Source: Muribaculum sp.
GTDB lineage: Bacteria > Bacteroidota > Bacteroidia > Bacteroidales > Muribaculaceae
Direction of reading: 5' to 3'
Assembly: GCA_023664085.1 (NCBI GenBank)
Contig: JAMPGE010000017.1
Span: 1 to 38,140 of the forward strand
Length of the DNA: 38,140 nt
The notes under the pieces are model-generated. The model had not been told where the DNA came from. It saw only the letters and a program-made list of their open reading frames with translations, and ran no database searches. The translations under genes and the position numbers were made by a program. Positions 16,071 to 25,805 of the stretch are shown piece by piece; position 1 is the first letter of the stretch, and the number at the start of each line of letters is the position of its first letter.

Positions 16071-19000
16071 TGAAAAAATTTTATCTCACACTCCTCACCG
16101 TAGTCATGGCGGTTTCATCTGCTTTCGCCGCCATGAGTCCGGACTTTTTCCACAAAAGATCGCTGCTTTCACAAGGAAAGTGGATAAAAATTTCTGTAGA
16201 TAAGACCGGAATATATGAGATTTCCTATGAAATGCTCCGGCAAATGGGATTCCCGAATCCTGAAAAAGTCGGCGTTTTCGGCCGGGGTGGTTTGCCGCTT
16301 TATCCAAGTCTGAGCAACAGCAGTGACGTAGTATACACCGACGACATTTCCGCCGTGAAGATCTGGCACCACAACAACAAAATATATTTCCTCGGTATCG
16401 GGCCGAAAGATGCAATGGTGCAGCTGCAATCTTCTTCCGTGATGCCACTTTACTATACCCGCGACCGTATAAATATATACACCGACAAGGGCGTATATTT
16501 CCTCTCTGACTCGCAACCTTCCGACCTCCTTCAGGTAAAGCAGACCGACTCTTTCAACGCTGATGACGATCCGACCATGCTTTCGGAATGTGTAAGCCAT
16601 ATTTACCATGAAGAAGACCTTGTACAAAACAATTCCAAGACAGGTCAGCTCTTCTGGGAAAGAAATATCAGCAGCGGCTCCAACAATCAACTCCTCTACG
16701 ACATCAACATTCCGGATGCGATTCCAAACTCCACCGGAATGATATATACCGACATTTATCTTAATCTCGGTGACAACGACAACGCCACACTTTCCTACGG
16801 TCTTGTCGACGACCCGAATCCCTACAGCTTCAAGGGCGTGCCTTACGCCACATCCTATTTCAAGGCTCAACAGCCGCAAGGCGCACTCATAGGAATAAAT
16901 CCCGGCAAGCAACGGGTTTTCTTTAAAATTACGGGCGATATCCCCACTATCAACGCTCTCGACTATTGGGTACTCTCCTACAAAAGCCATATCCCCTCAC
17001 TAAGAAATGTATCCGAAAATCAGGCTCGTTTCGCTTTCTCCGGTCTGAAAAAAGGGAAGCCGTCACGTTTCTCAGTCTCCGACGCTTCTTCTTACGTTGT
17101 GCTCAACAACAGCCGTCCTGACGAACCCGAGATAATTATGCCATACGTAGCCACCGGTGAAAGTTCTTTCCAGTTCGAACCCACTTCTTCCTACTCCGAC
17201 ATGTGGATTTTCGATCCCTCCAGGCCCCAGCTTCAAGTCACGGCTTTCGCCGATTCTTTCTCTCCCATCGACAATCAAGACCTTCACCAGTATTCTTACG
17301 AGGGTGCAGACCTGTTGATCATCTGCATACCTCGTCTGCTGCCATATGCCGAACGTATTGCCGAATCTCACCGCAAAAAGCAGGGCCTGAATGTGGTGGT
17401 GGCCACTACCGAACAGTGCTACAACGAATTTTCCGCAGGCAATCCGGACCCAATGGCCTACAGGGCTCTTGCAAAAATGCTCTATATGGGCAAAAACCAA
17501 CTTAAAAACATCCTCCTTTTCGGACCGACCACTGCCGAATGCCGCGGCATATCCGTTGCTAAGGATCCTTCCGATTTCATAATCGCATATCAACACGAGC
17601 TCATCACCGTAGACCGCGGCGCACACAACGCCTACGACTATTACGGCATGATGGCTGACTATATAGGAGATCTTTCCAAAATAGAACGCGAAACGATGCA
17701 TGTAGGTGTCGGGCTTCTTCCCGTCACATATGAAAGCGAAGCTCTCATCGTATGCGATAAAATCGACAACTTCCTAGATGACAAAAGTTTCGCCTACTCC
17801 CTCAACAAAATCCTGTCGATCGGCGGAGACCTCGACAAACTCCAGCACGCCAAACAGGCCCTCGAACTCGACTCCTGGATCGGTAAGGTCAACAATAAAT
17901 CTTCCATATTTACTCCCCTCGTAATAGAAACTTTGGGATATGACCAGGCCAAGCGTAAAACGTTTGAGGAACTCAATGCAGGCCACTCCCTGATGTTTTA
18001 CTACGGCCACGGTGCTGAAGGATATCTCGGACAAAACTATAAATATTTCACTCCGGCCGAAGTGGCAAGACTCCGCAACACAACTCTGCCGTTTATGCTC
18101 TTTGCCGGTTGCAACCTCTCTAAATTCGACCTCGGCCGCCGAGGTATCGGCGAGACCCTTGTCACTGCCACAAGATTCGGTGCCATAGCTTCTTTCTTCG
18201 CATGCCGCGACACTTGGTCCGGACAGAACCAGGAGCTTTTCCATACCATAAGCCGGCTTATGTATAAGGAGACCGATACATCCGCCGGAACCCGACTTCA
18301 CACTCCCCGCACACTCGGAGAACTCCTGGCAGCCGCCAAGACAGAGTCCGGCTACTCAAATGAACTTGCCTACGTACTTGTCGGTGACCCTGCCCTCACA
18401 CTGCCTTTGGCCACCGGCGAAATCGTGCTCAACGATATTCCCGCCGCCGTGGCCGGCAACGACATCGAAGTATCCGGCTTCATCGTGGATTCCAAAGGAG
18501 AATCCGACAATTCTTTCAATGGTGAATGCGTGCTTCGTCTAATGGAGCCCACGGCTACCAAAGCCGTGCAATACGTAGTGCATAAATACGACGGTAGCCA
18601 GCACGACTCCGAGCCTCTCTACGTGGACTACAACAATATTCAGGCTTCCATGGCTTTGACTCAAGTGGAAGACGGAATGTTTAAGGCGACAATCCACGTG
18701 CCTGACTACTGCAAACAATTCGCCTTAAAGGATCTGAGACTCAACATAGCTGCCTACGACACCGACAGGCATCTCGGAGCTGCCTCAAAATTCGACATCA
18801 CCCTCTTCAAAACTCAGGAAGGTCAGCCTTCCGATGAGGAAGCCGATAAGATTCCCCCTACGATCGATGATATCTCCTTTGACGAAAACAAAGCGGAACT
18901 CTCCGTCACCGTTTCCGACAACTACGCACTCGGATTCTCCACCAACCCCCTTAACCGCTCCTTCCAGGTATGGATCGACGGTAAGGAAATGCAGGATGCC

Positions 19001-19435
19001 TCCGACCACAACCCCATCCTCAGCACAGATGCTTCATGCACCCGCAAAGTCCAGCTTGAGGGCATCGCCTATGGCTCGCATTCGGCCCGCGTAAGAATTA
19101 AAGATGCAGCCGGCAACGAAACCATCGATGAACTCGTGTTTATCTACCAGCCCGGACGCGGTGTATACACTCTCGCCGCCGAATTCGATGCCGACGCCGA
19201 CACTATCCGGTTTGGCTTCGAAGGAACCACTCCGACCGCCGGACGCATTCACATTCTAAATGCAGAAGGCAAGGAGGTGTTTGCAGGCCCGATTCAGGCC
19301 GGTGTCCTTGAATGGGACCGCTTGTCAACCAACGGCACCCGCATTCCCGCAGGCCATTACAAGGCTTTCTTCATTGAGCACGACAACCCCGCCGTCAACG
19401 GTCATTCACAGACAATCGACATACCACTCATATAA
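16070..19435 (+). CDS. PorU-like C25 family peptidase (second copy)
   Basis: A 1121-residue secreted protein; the signal peptide is MKKFYLTLLTVVMAVSSAFA. It shares the PorU plan with the first copy: an N-terminal module beginning SLLSQGKWIKISVDKTGIYEISYEML, a C25 peptidase domain at about 400-770, then Ig-like modules. The catalytic dyad is intact: His647 in FYYGHGAEGY and Cys681 in FAGCNLSKFD, 34 residues apart. The C-terminus is more divergent and lacks the clean GIYLYR strand (it reads GHYKAFFIEHD). It is coupled by one-base overlap to the FAH-like gene and lies directly before porV, the position PorU holds in P. gingivalis as I remember it. It could be the ancestral porU by position, or a specialised paralogue. 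Confidence 0.85.
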   Translation: MKKFYLTLLTVVMAVSSAFAAMSPDFFHKRSLLSQGKWIKISVDKTGIYEISYEMLRQMGFPNPEKVGVFGRGGLPLYPSLSNSSDVVYTDDISAVKIWHHNNKIYFLGIGPKDAMVQLQSSSVMPLYYTRDRINIYTDKGVYFLSDSQPSDLLQVKQTDSFNADDDPTMLSECVSHIYHEEDLVQNNSKTGQLFWERNISSGSNNQLLYDINIPDAIPNSTGMIYTDIYLNLGDNDNATLSYGLVDDPNPYSFKGVPYATSYFKAQQPQGALIGINPGKQRVFFKITGDIPTINALDYWVLSYKSHIPSLRNVSENQARFAFSGLKKGKPSRFSVSDASSYVVLNNSRPDEPEIIMPYVATGESSFQFEPTSSYSDMWIFDPSRPQLQVTAFADSFSPIDNQDLHQYSYEGADLLIICIPRLLPYAERIAESHRKKQGLNVVVATTEQCYNEFSAGNPDPMAYRALAKMLYMGKNQLKNILLFGPTTAECRGISVAKDPSDFIIAYQHELITVDRGAHNAYDYYGMMADYIGDLSKIERETMHVGVGLLPVTYESEALIVCDKIDNFLDDKSFAYSLNKILSIGGDLDKLQHAKQALELDSWIGKVNNKSSIFTPLVIETLGYDQAKRKTFEELNAGHSLMFYYGHGAEGYLGQNYKYFTPAEVARLRNTTLPFMLFAGCNLSKFDLGRRGIGETLVTATRFGAIASFFACRDTWSGQNQELFHTISRLMYKETDTSAGTRLHTPRTLGELLAAAKTESGYSNELAYVLVGDPALTLPLATGEIVLNDIPAAVAGNDIEVSGFIVDSKGESDNSFNGECVLRLMEPTATKAVQYVVHKYDGSQHDSEPLYVDYNNIQASMALTQVEDGMFKATIHVPDYCKQFALKDLRLNIAAYDTDRHLGAASKFDITLFKTQEGQPSDEEADKIPPTIDDISFDENKAELSVTVSDNYALGFSTNPLNRSFQVWIDGKEMQDASDHNPILSTDASCTRKVQLEGIAYGSHSARVRIKDAAGNETIDELVFIYQPGRGVYTLAAEFDADADTIRFGFEGTTPTAGRIHILNAEGKEVFAGPIQAGVLEWDRLSTNGTRIPAGHYKAFFIEHDNPAVNGHSQTIDIPLI

Positions 19436-19462
19436 TCAGAATCTAATCAGAACCCGCACCAT

Positions 19463-19508
19463 AAATAAAAAACAACTTAACCCCGAAATAAAAAACAACT
19501 TAACCCCG
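19463..19508 (+). repeat. Perfect 23-bp tandem repeat, two copies
   Basis: Copies 19463-19485 and 19486-19508 are identical and head-to-tail: each is an A-rich run, then CAACTTAACCCCG. They lie between the PorU-like stop and the terminator hairpin. No coding role is visible. This could be replication slippage or a duplicated binding site. Confidence 0.85.
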
Positions 19509-19543
19509 CGATACAATATTCAGCGATAAAATCAGTTTATAAT

Positions 19544-19586
19544 ATAGATTCTCCCTTGGAATGGATCGCCTCCCGGGAGAATCTAT
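19544..19586 (+). terminator. Stem-loop terminator between PorU-like gene and porV
   Basis: A 12-bp perfect stem (19544-19555 with 19575-19586) has a 19-nt loop and is followed by TGTTTT. The loop is long for a strong intrinsic terminator, but the position and trailing T-rich stretch suggest that it separates porV from the upstream transcript. I find no exact -33/-7 pair for porV after it. Confidence 0.55.
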
Positions 19587-19667
19587 TGTTTTACCTGACA
19601 TCAATTTTTAGGCTCGTTTATGTCACCGACAACTTCTACGGCGGGTCACTAACAAATCAAATTGCAT

Positions 19668-20894
19668 ATGAACCTTGACGGCAAATTCTTACGCCTCGTT
19701 TTTATAACTGTGATGCTTCTGGGAATAGCAATTCCCGTCTCTGCTCAGAACGACATCAAAGACAATGAGTTCAACCCGGTAAACACCGGTGTGACCACTC
19801 TCAGCATTGCCCCTGATGCCCGCGGCAGCTCCATGGGTAACCTCGGCGCGGCCACTGATCCGGATATGAACTCCCAGTTTTGGAACCCTTCGAAATATGC
19901 CTTTGCCTACAGTCAGGGCGGTCTCTCTCTGTCTTACACCCCATGGTTGCGCAAAATCGTCAACGATATCTTTCTTGCAAACCTTGCCGGATACTGGAAA
20001 CTCGGCTCCGGCGACAATCAGGCCCTCTCGGCCTCTTTCAGGTATTTCTCTCTAGGCGAAGTATCAATGACTGATCAAGGAGCCACCACCACTCAGACAA
20101 TCAACCCTTATGAGTTTGCTCTTGATTTGGGCTATTCCCGTAAACTTTCAGAGAAATTCTCCATGGGTGTAGTGCTTCGCTACATACTCTCCGATCTCTC
20201 CTATGAAGATTCTTATTCGGGAGAAACCAACACCGCAGCTTCCGCTTTCTCGGCCGACATCTCCGGATATTTCGTATCTTACCCCATGGTCGGCAGAAGC
20301 GAATGTCAGTTTTCATGGGGTTTCGATATCTCCAACATCGGTACCAAGGTTAGCTACGACCACGGCACCACCCATGCATTCCTTCCCACCAACCTGCGTC
20401 TGGGCGCACAGTTCATGTTCCCTCTGGCAGACTATCACACTCTGGCCATTGGTCTCGACCTTAACAAACTCCTTGTGCCCACCAAGCCGCGCACAAACGA
20501 ATACGATATGGACACCGCCGAAGGCGCTCTGGCCTATCAGGAAGCCCTCGACAAATGGAACAATATGTCACCCTTCACCGGAATTTTCAAAAGCTTCTCC
20601 GATGCTCCCGGTGGTTTCTCCGAAGAATTGAAGGAAATCAACGTGTCTTTCGGCGGCGAATATTCCTACAACCAGCAATTCTTCGTGCGTGCCGGTTATA
20701 ATTACGAAAATGCAAGCAAGGGCGGCCGATCTTACTTCGCTTTCGGCGCTGGATTCAGCCTCAACGTAGTGCAACTCGATGCCTCCTATATGCTTGCCAC
20801 CGCCCAAAGTTCTCCTCTCGACCAGACTCTGAGATTTACACTCACCTTCGATATGGACGGCCTGCGCGACCTGCTTGGCAAGCGCAAACGCTGA
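19668..20894 (+). CDS. porV: Type IX secretion outer-membrane protein PorV
   Basis: A 408-residue beta-barrel of the FadL-like PorV/LptO family. PorV binds the C-terminal domain of type IX cargo after it leaves the translocon and carries it to PorU. A signal peptide ends near VSAQND. The first mature motif, [23 protein letters not shown], and [11 protein letters not shown] shortly after are characteristic of PorV. The chain then shows alternating amphipathic strands and ends in a strand with a terminal RFTLTFDMD pattern. The start is the ATG at 19668; the longer frame begins with TTG. It lies next to a PorU-like gene, as in other type IX loci, and is followed by ispF after 19 nt. Confidence 0.93.
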   Translation: MNLDGKFLRLVFITVMLLGIAIPVSAQNDIKDNEFNPVNTGVTTLSIAPDARGSSMGNLGAATDPDMNSQFWNPSKYAFAYSQGGLSLSYTPWLRKIVNDIFLANLAGYWKLGSGDNQALSASFRYFSLGEVSMTDQGATTTQTINPYEFALDLGYSRKLSEKFSMGVVLRYILSDLSYEDSYSGETNTAASAFSADISGYFVSYPMVGRSECQFSWGFDISNIGTKVSYDHGTTHAFLPTNLRLGAQFMFPLADYHTLAIGLDLNKLLVPTKPRTNEYDMDTAEGALAYQEALDKWNNMSPFTGIFKSFSDAPGGFSEELKEINVSFGGEYSYNQQFFVRAGYNYENASKGGRSYFAFGAGFSLNVVQLDASYMLATAQSSPLDQTLRFTLTFDMDGLRDLLGKRKR

Positions 20895-20913
20895 TAAGAC
20901 CCCACTTCTTAAA

Positions 20914-21408
20914 ATGATTAATCCATGCCCCTTCAGAATAGGTCTCGGCTACGACGTACACCGCCTCGTAGCCGACCGTGATTTATGGATCTGCGGTGTT
21001 CGCTTAGAGCATTTCATGGGTCTGCTCGGCCACAGCGATGCCGACGTGGCTATCCATGCCCTATGCGATGCTCTTCTCGGAGCCGCCGCCCTTGGCGATA
21101 TCGGTAAGCACTTTCCCGATTCAGATCCTCAGTTCAAAGGCATCGACTCCAAATTGCTCCTCGCCGAAACGGTACGGATTATATCCGACGCAGGTTACGC
21201 CATAGGCAATGTAGATGTCACCATCTGCGCCCAAAGGCCCAAAATGGCTCCCCACATTCCGATTATGCGCCATACGCTCGCCCAAGTAATGGGTGTGGAT
21301 AATGACTGCGTATCAGTAAAGGCCACCACCACCGAAAAACTCGGATTCACCGGCCGCGAAGAAGGTATCTCTGCATATGCCACGGCGTTGATCTTCAAAT
21401 CTGTCTGA
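20914..21408 (+). CDS. ispF: 2-C-methyl-D-erythritol 2,4-cyclodiphosphate synthase
   Basis: A 164-residue enzyme of the non-mevalonate isoprenoid pathway that cyclises CDP-methylerythritol 2-phosphate to the cyclodiphosphate with release of CMP. The divalent metal ligands are Asp14 and His16 in GLGYDVHRL and His48 in [14 protein letters not shown]. The substrate loop [12 protein letters not shown] and the C-terminal [17 protein letters not shown] signature are intact. The start at ATG 20914 fits the usual length of about 160; the longer frame overlaps porV by 20 nt. It lies in the porV-ispF-uvrD run, most likely a shared transcript. Confidence 0.96.
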   Translation: MINPCPFRIGLGYDVHRLVADRDLWICGVRLEHFMGLLGHSDADVAIHALCDALLGAAALGDIGKHFPDSDPQFKGIDSKLLLAETVRIISDAGYAIGNVDVTICAQRPKMAPHIPIMRHTLAQVMGVDNDCVSVKATTTEKLGFTGREEGISAYATALIFKSV

Positions 21409-21447
21409 AATCCTCAATTCTTCCTTCCTTTCCTCCCCTCATAAGAG

Positions 21448-23559
21448 ATGCCAAATCTAAATGCCCGTCAGAAAAAGGCCGTGGAGGCCACTGAGCAGAG
21501 AGTACGCGTGGTGGCCGGTGCCGGCTCAGGCAAGACCCGCGTACTCGCACATAGGTTTGCCTATATTGTAAACGATCTGGGCATTGCCCCGGGAAATATC
21601 CTTTGCCTCACCTTCACAAACAAGGCGGCTCAGGAAATGAAACACCGCATCGCCGCCATGGTCGATCCCGGCAGCGTCAATGATTTCATATGCACTATCC
21701 ACAGTTTCTGCGTGAAATTTCTGCGTAGGGAAATCTACCGTCTCGGCTATCCGAAAAATTTCCTTGTCATAGACGAGCAAGACGGCAAGGATCTGGCCAA
21801 GCAGGCAATGCAGGAATTCGGTATAGACAGAAAGACAACCACCGCCGAACGCTTCTTAAAAGGCATTGCCGAACTAAAGGCATATGACCCCGACGGATAT
21901 ATCCACAAATTTCTGCTGCCGGGTGCCTCTCCTCACTGCCGGGATGCTCAGGAAAGATATCTGCAGCTTCAGCTCAAACAATATGCACTCGACTATGATG
22001 ACCTGATCTATTTCACAATCTATATCCTCAATCACTTTCAGGACGCCCGCCTTTACTGGACCGACAAACTTAATTACATAATGGTCGACGAGGTGCAGGA
22101 CCTCAGCGGCGACGATTGGAAACTGATCGACATTCTCGCAGAGGGCCACGGCAACCTTTTTGTGGTGGGAGATCCGGACCAGGCCATCTACGAATGGAGA
22201 GGGGGCAACCCGAGAATCTTCGTCAACTTTCGTGCAAACCACGACTTCATCCTCAACGAAAACTATCGGTCCACGCCCGACATTCTCGACGTGGCAAACA
22301 CCATCATCGCCAACAACAAAAACAGAGTGCCCAAAGAGCTTTTCACAAAAAGACTCAACGAGCACCGCGTAGTATACCGTCACACAAAAAACGAAAAGGA
22401 AGAGACTCAGTTTGTAGCCGACACTATCACCGCTCTTGCCAAAGACGGCACTCCCTTCAGCGACATGGCCGTACTCTACCGCTCCTCTTTTCTCTCCAGA
22501 GGCCTGGAGCAGGCTCTGCTCAAAGCAAAGATTCCTTACACCGTGTGGGGCGGCGTACGATTTTTTGAGCGGCGCGAAATCAAAGACATCATCAGCTATT
22601 TGCGACTCACCGTAAATTTCAACGACGACATGGCCTTCTCAAGGATTGCCAATGTGCCGGCTAGGAAATTCGGATCCGTCACCCTCGGCAAACTCCGCGC
22701 GCTCGCCGATGAAGAGCAGGACCATCTCTTTCCCACACTGCAGCGTCATATTGATGACAAGGCCTTCTGCAAGAAGGAGATCAGGCAATTTGTACAACTG
22801 ATTGAGCAATCCGCATCCGTAGCGGATTCCACTCCCGTTTCCGATCTTTCAAACCGCCTGATGAAAAGCAGCGGCCTTGAGGATATGTACCGCACCGATG
22901 AGACCGAGGAGCGGTTGGAAAACATTGCCGAACTCGTGAATGCCATGAAGGAATTCGAACTCACTCGTTTTGACGACGACGAAGCCGACGCCGCACATTA
23001 CCTTCAGGAAATAAGCCTATACACCAATCCCGACTTTTCTTCCGATGGATCCAACGTGAGATTGATGACGATCCATCAGTCCAAAGGACTGGAATTCAGC
23101 ACCGTTTTCATTATCGGACTTACTGAAGGAGTGTTTCCAAACCACCGCAGCATCCGCGAACGCCGCAAGGACGGTGAAGAGGAGGAACGCCGACTGATGT
23201 ATGTGGCCGTGACCCGTGCCCGCGACCTCCTGTTTCTCTCCGAATCCGAAGGATATATGAACGATACCGGAGCTCTGAAATATCCTTCACGATTCCTTTC
23301 GGAAATCGATATTGCGCTACTGAAAGTGGAGGGGAATCCCGATCCGGCACTTCTCGAAGGCACCCGATCGCTGGTGAAGACTCTCAACGACGAACTTTTC
23401 GGAGGCTCGGAGGCTGTAATGACCGCCGGCACCCGCGTGAGCCACAAAGTATTTGGAGAAGGCGTGATCGAGAGTTACGACCCCGCTGCCAAGAGTTATC
23501 GCGTAGCATTCGGCCCGACCATCCGAAATCTTCTGCCCAGAGTGCTTACCAAACTATAA
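21448..23559 (+). CDS. UvrD/PcrA-type superfamily 1 DNA helicase
   Basis: A 703-residue 3'-5' DNA helicase. Motif I (Walker A) is GAGSGKT at residues 24-30. LTFTNKAAQEM is motif Ia, VDEVQDLS is motif II, GDPDQAIYEWRGG is motif III, and ENYRST is motif IV. Later motifs are LMTIHQSKGLEFSTVFIIGL (V) and EEERRLMYVAVTRAR (VI). The tail GTRVSHKVFGEGVIESYD forms the small Tudor-like C-terminal domain that in PcrA binds RNA polymerase. The length fits the compact UvrD/PcrA/Rep group. Its likely role is nucleotide excision repair, mismatch repair or clearing replication forks; the exact orthologue is not separable by eye. It lies 39 nt after ispF. Confidence 0.93.
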   Translation: MPNLNARQKKAVEATEQRVRVVAGAGSGKTRVLAHRFAYIVNDLGIAPGNILCLTFTNKAAQEMKHRIAAMVDPGSVNDFICTIHSFCVKFLRREIYRLGYPKNFLVIDEQDGKDLAKQAMQEFGIDRKTTTAERFLKGIAELKAYDPDGYIHKFLLPGASPHCRDAQERYLQLQLKQYALDYDDLIYFTIYILNHFQDARLYWTDKLNYIMVDEVQDLSGDDWKLIDILAEGHGNLFVVGDPDQAIYEWRGGNPRIFVNFRANHDFILNENYRSTPDILDVANTIIANNKNRVPKELFTKRLNEHRVVYRHTKNEKEETQFVADTITALAKDGTPFSDMAVLYRSSFLSRGLEQALLKAKIPYTVWGGVRFFERREIKDIISYLRLTVNFNDDMAFSRIANVPARKFGSVTLGKLRALADEEQDHLFPTLQRHIDDKAFCKKEIRQFVQLIEQSASVADSTPVSDLSNRLMKSSGLEDMYRTDETEERLENIAELVNAMKEFELTRFDDDEADAAHYLQEISLYTNPDFSSDGSNVRLMTIHQSKGLEFSTVFIIGLTEGVFPNHRSIRERRKDGEEEERRLMYVAVTRARDLLFLSESEGYMNDTGALKYPSRFLSEIDIALLKVEGNPDPALLEGTRSLVKTLNDELFGGSEAVMTAGTRVSHKVFGEGVIESYDPAAKSYRVAFGPTIRNLLPRVLTKL

Positions 23560-23686
23560 CTATACTCCCCACACCCACTCATCCTCATAAAAAAAACACT
23601 CGACTCTTTTTTAGAGCCCCTCTCATAAATTGCTTCTGAGTTTCCGCATCCCCGAAATTCTGTTTTTTATGTTCAGGTTTTTTTCG

Positions 23687-23694
23687 TAATTTTG
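23687..23694 (+). promoter_or_regulatory. Bacteroidota -7 element for parE
   Basis: TAATTTTG matches TAnnTTTG exactly, in a T-rich intergenic region; at the -33 distance only TTTT is present. The predicted start of transcription is near 23701, giving a leader of about 26 nt. Confidence 0.6.
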
Positions 23695-23704
23695 TATGTT
23701 GGTG

Positions 23705-23722
23705 TGGTAATAATTACTATCA
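23705..23722. promoter_or_regulatory. Operator-like palindrome at the parE transcription start
   Basis: TGnTAnTAATTAnTAnCA is an 18-bp dyad with 14 symmetric positions centred on TAATTA. It lies between the -7 element and the start codon, a position where a bound protein would block transcription. The protein that might bind is unknown. Confidence 0.35.
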
Positions 23723-23726
23723 CCAC

Positions 23727-25805
23727 ATGATGCCACCCCGCAAAAGAAGATCTATGACTGACGAAACCAATATTTTTGATCTGGACATTCCCGACAACAA
23801 TTCCCCCGAAGACTCCGTCAACTCTTCAGCCGCTCCCCTTTACAATCGGGAGCCTGAGGATGATCCAATAGCCTTGCCTGAAGCGCCCGAAGGCGTGGAC
23901 TATGACGAAAGTGCAATCCAGACTCTGTCGTGGAACGAGCATATTCGTCGCCGTCCGGGTATGTATATCGGTAATCCCGGCGATGGCAACTCTGCCAGCG
24001 ACGGCCTTTACATCCTCATTAAAGAGGTTCTGGACAATTCCATAGATGAATTCAATATGGGAGCCGGTTCTCGAATAGACATTACCATGTCTGAGGAGGG
24101 GGAAGTCTCTATACGCGACTACGGACGCGGCATTCCTCTCGGCAAGGTGAAGGAAGTGGCCTCCGATATCAACACCGGCGGCAAGTTCGATTCCAAAAGT
24201 TTTCAGAAATCCGTAGGTCTAAACGGTGTGGGTCTGAAGGCCGTGAACGCCCTTTCCACCGTATGCGTGGTGCAGAGTTTCCGCGACGGGCATTCAGTGC
24301 GCGCCGAGTTTCGTAAAGGAGAACTTGAACTCCTCACCGGCTCCGAGCCCTCACGCGAACCCAACGGCACAATGGTCCGCTTCCTGCCCGACCCCGACAT
24401 ATTCCGGGGTTATCACTTCAAAATGGAATATATAGAGTCCCTCATTAAAAATTACACTTATCTCAATGTGGGGCTGCAGATTTTCCTCAACGGCAAAAAA
24501 TATCTCTCCCGACATGGTCTTCTCGACCTTCTTCAGGACCGGCTCACGGCTCAGCCCCTCTATCCTCCCATCCACCTTAAGGGGGAAGACGTGGAGATTG
24601 TGTTTACTCATACCGACCAATACGGTGAGGAAAACTACTCTTTCGTAAACGGTCAGAACACCGTGCAGGGCGGAACTCACCTCGCTGCCTTCCGCGAACA
24701 TGTGGCCCGCACTGTAAAGGAATATTCCGGCAAAGGTTTTGAATTTGCCGACATTCGCAACGGCATGGTGGGGGCCATCAGCATCCGTATTCAGGAACCT
24801 GTGTTCGAAAGCCAGACCAAAATCCTGCTCAAAAGCAAGGAAGTGGCTCCTAAAAGCACTCTTACGGTCAACAAGATGGTGGGCGATTTCATCAAGAAAA
24901 ACCTCGATGACTACCTTCACCGCAATCTCGACACCGCCACTGCGATGATCAACAAGATCTCTGCCAGCGAAAAGTTACGCAAGGCTCTCTCGGGAGTGGC
25001 AAAGATCGCACGTGAAAAGGCCAAAAAGGTCAGTCTCCACAACCGCAAGCTGCGCGACTGCCGCATTCACTTCAACGATCCTTACAAGGAAGGAAAAAAC
25101 GCCGTCAACCGTCAGGAGGAATCCTCCATTTTCATCACAGAAGGTCTGTCGGCCACCGGCACCATCACAAAAGTGCGCAACGCCGAGACGCAAGCCGTGT
25201 TTTCCCTGAGGGGCAAACCCCTCAATTCCTATGGTATGACTCAGGAAGTGGTCTATAAAAACGATGAATTCAATCTCCTCCAGGCCGCCCTCAACATTGA
25301 AGAAGGCATTTCCGGTCTGAGATACAACAAAGTGATCATCGCCACAGACGCCGACGTAGACGGAATGCATATCCGGCTGCTTATCATCACTTTCTTTCTC
25401 ATGTTTTTCCCCGATCTCATCAAGAAAGGCCACGTCTATATCCTTGAGACTCCCCTCTTCCGCGTTCGCGACAAAAACGCCACCCGCCGAAAAAAAGGGA
25501 AAAAGAAACAGGAAGCTCCGGATGCCGTTCGCGACACGTATTACTGCTACGATGAAGAAGAGCGACTGGCTGCAATAGAACATTTCGGCGATCATGCCGA
25601 AATCACCAGATTCAAGGGTCTCGGTGAAATCAACGACGTGGAATTCGCAGAATTTATCGGCGAAGGTATGAGACTCAATCCCGTGGTGCTCAAAAACGGT
25701 GACACTCCCGAGAAACTCCTCGAGTTTTATATGGGTAAAAACACCATGGAGCGACAAAACTTTATCATCGACAATCTGATTTATGAAGACGACTCCGAAA
25801 TCTGA
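23727..25805 (+). CDS. parE: DNA topoisomerase IV subunit B (type IIA)
   Basis: A 692-residue ATPase subunit of a type IIA topoisomerase that works with ParC to decatenate daughter chromosomes. After an acidic 55-residue N-terminal extension come the GHKL motifs: RRPGMYIG, EVLDNSIDEF, DYGRGIP and GLNGVGLKAVNALS. The TOPRIM domain has IATDADVDGMHIRLL intact and keeps the catalytic Glu. However, the signature EGDSA reads EGLSA, with Leu474 in place of Asp. LRGKPLNSYG and GLGEIND are normal. I name it ParE rather than GyrB from overall resemblance to Bacteroidales ParE; parC is not in the window. A start at ATG 23754 (MTDETN) is equally possible. The end overlaps coaD by 23 nt. Confidence 0.88.
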   Translation: MMPPRKRRSMTDETNIFDLDIPDNNSPEDSVNSSAAPLYNREPEDDPIALPEAPEGVDYDESAIQTLSWNEHIRRRPGMYIGNPGDGNSASDGLYILIKEVLDNSIDEFNMGAGSRIDITMSEEGEVSIRDYGRGIPLGKVKEVASDINTGGKFDSKSFQKSVGLNGVGLKAVNALSTVCVVQSFRDGHSVRAEFRKGELELLTGSEPSREPNGTMVRFLPDPDIFRGYHFKMEYIESLIKNYTYLNVGLQIFLNGKKYLSRHGLLDLLQDRLTAQPLYPPIHLKGEDVEIVFTHTDQYGEENYSFVNGQNTVQGGTHLAAFREHVARTVKEYSGKGFEFADIRNGMVGAISIRIQEPVFESQTKILLKSKEVAPKSTLTVNKMVGDFIKKNLDDYLHRNLDTATAMINKISASEKLRKALSGVAKIAREKAKKVSLHNRKLRDCRIHFNDPYKEGKNAVNRQEESSIFITEGLSATGTITKVRNAETQAVFSLRGKPLNSYGMTQEVVYKNDEFNLLQAALNIEEGISGLRYNKVIIATDADVDGMHIRLLIITFFLMFFPDLIKKGHVYILETPLFRVRDKNATRRKKGKKKQEAPDAVRDTYYCYDEEERLAAIEHFGDHAEITRFKGLGEINDVEFAEFIGEGMRLNPVVLKNGDTPEKLLEFYMGKNTMERQNFIIDNLIYEDDSEI

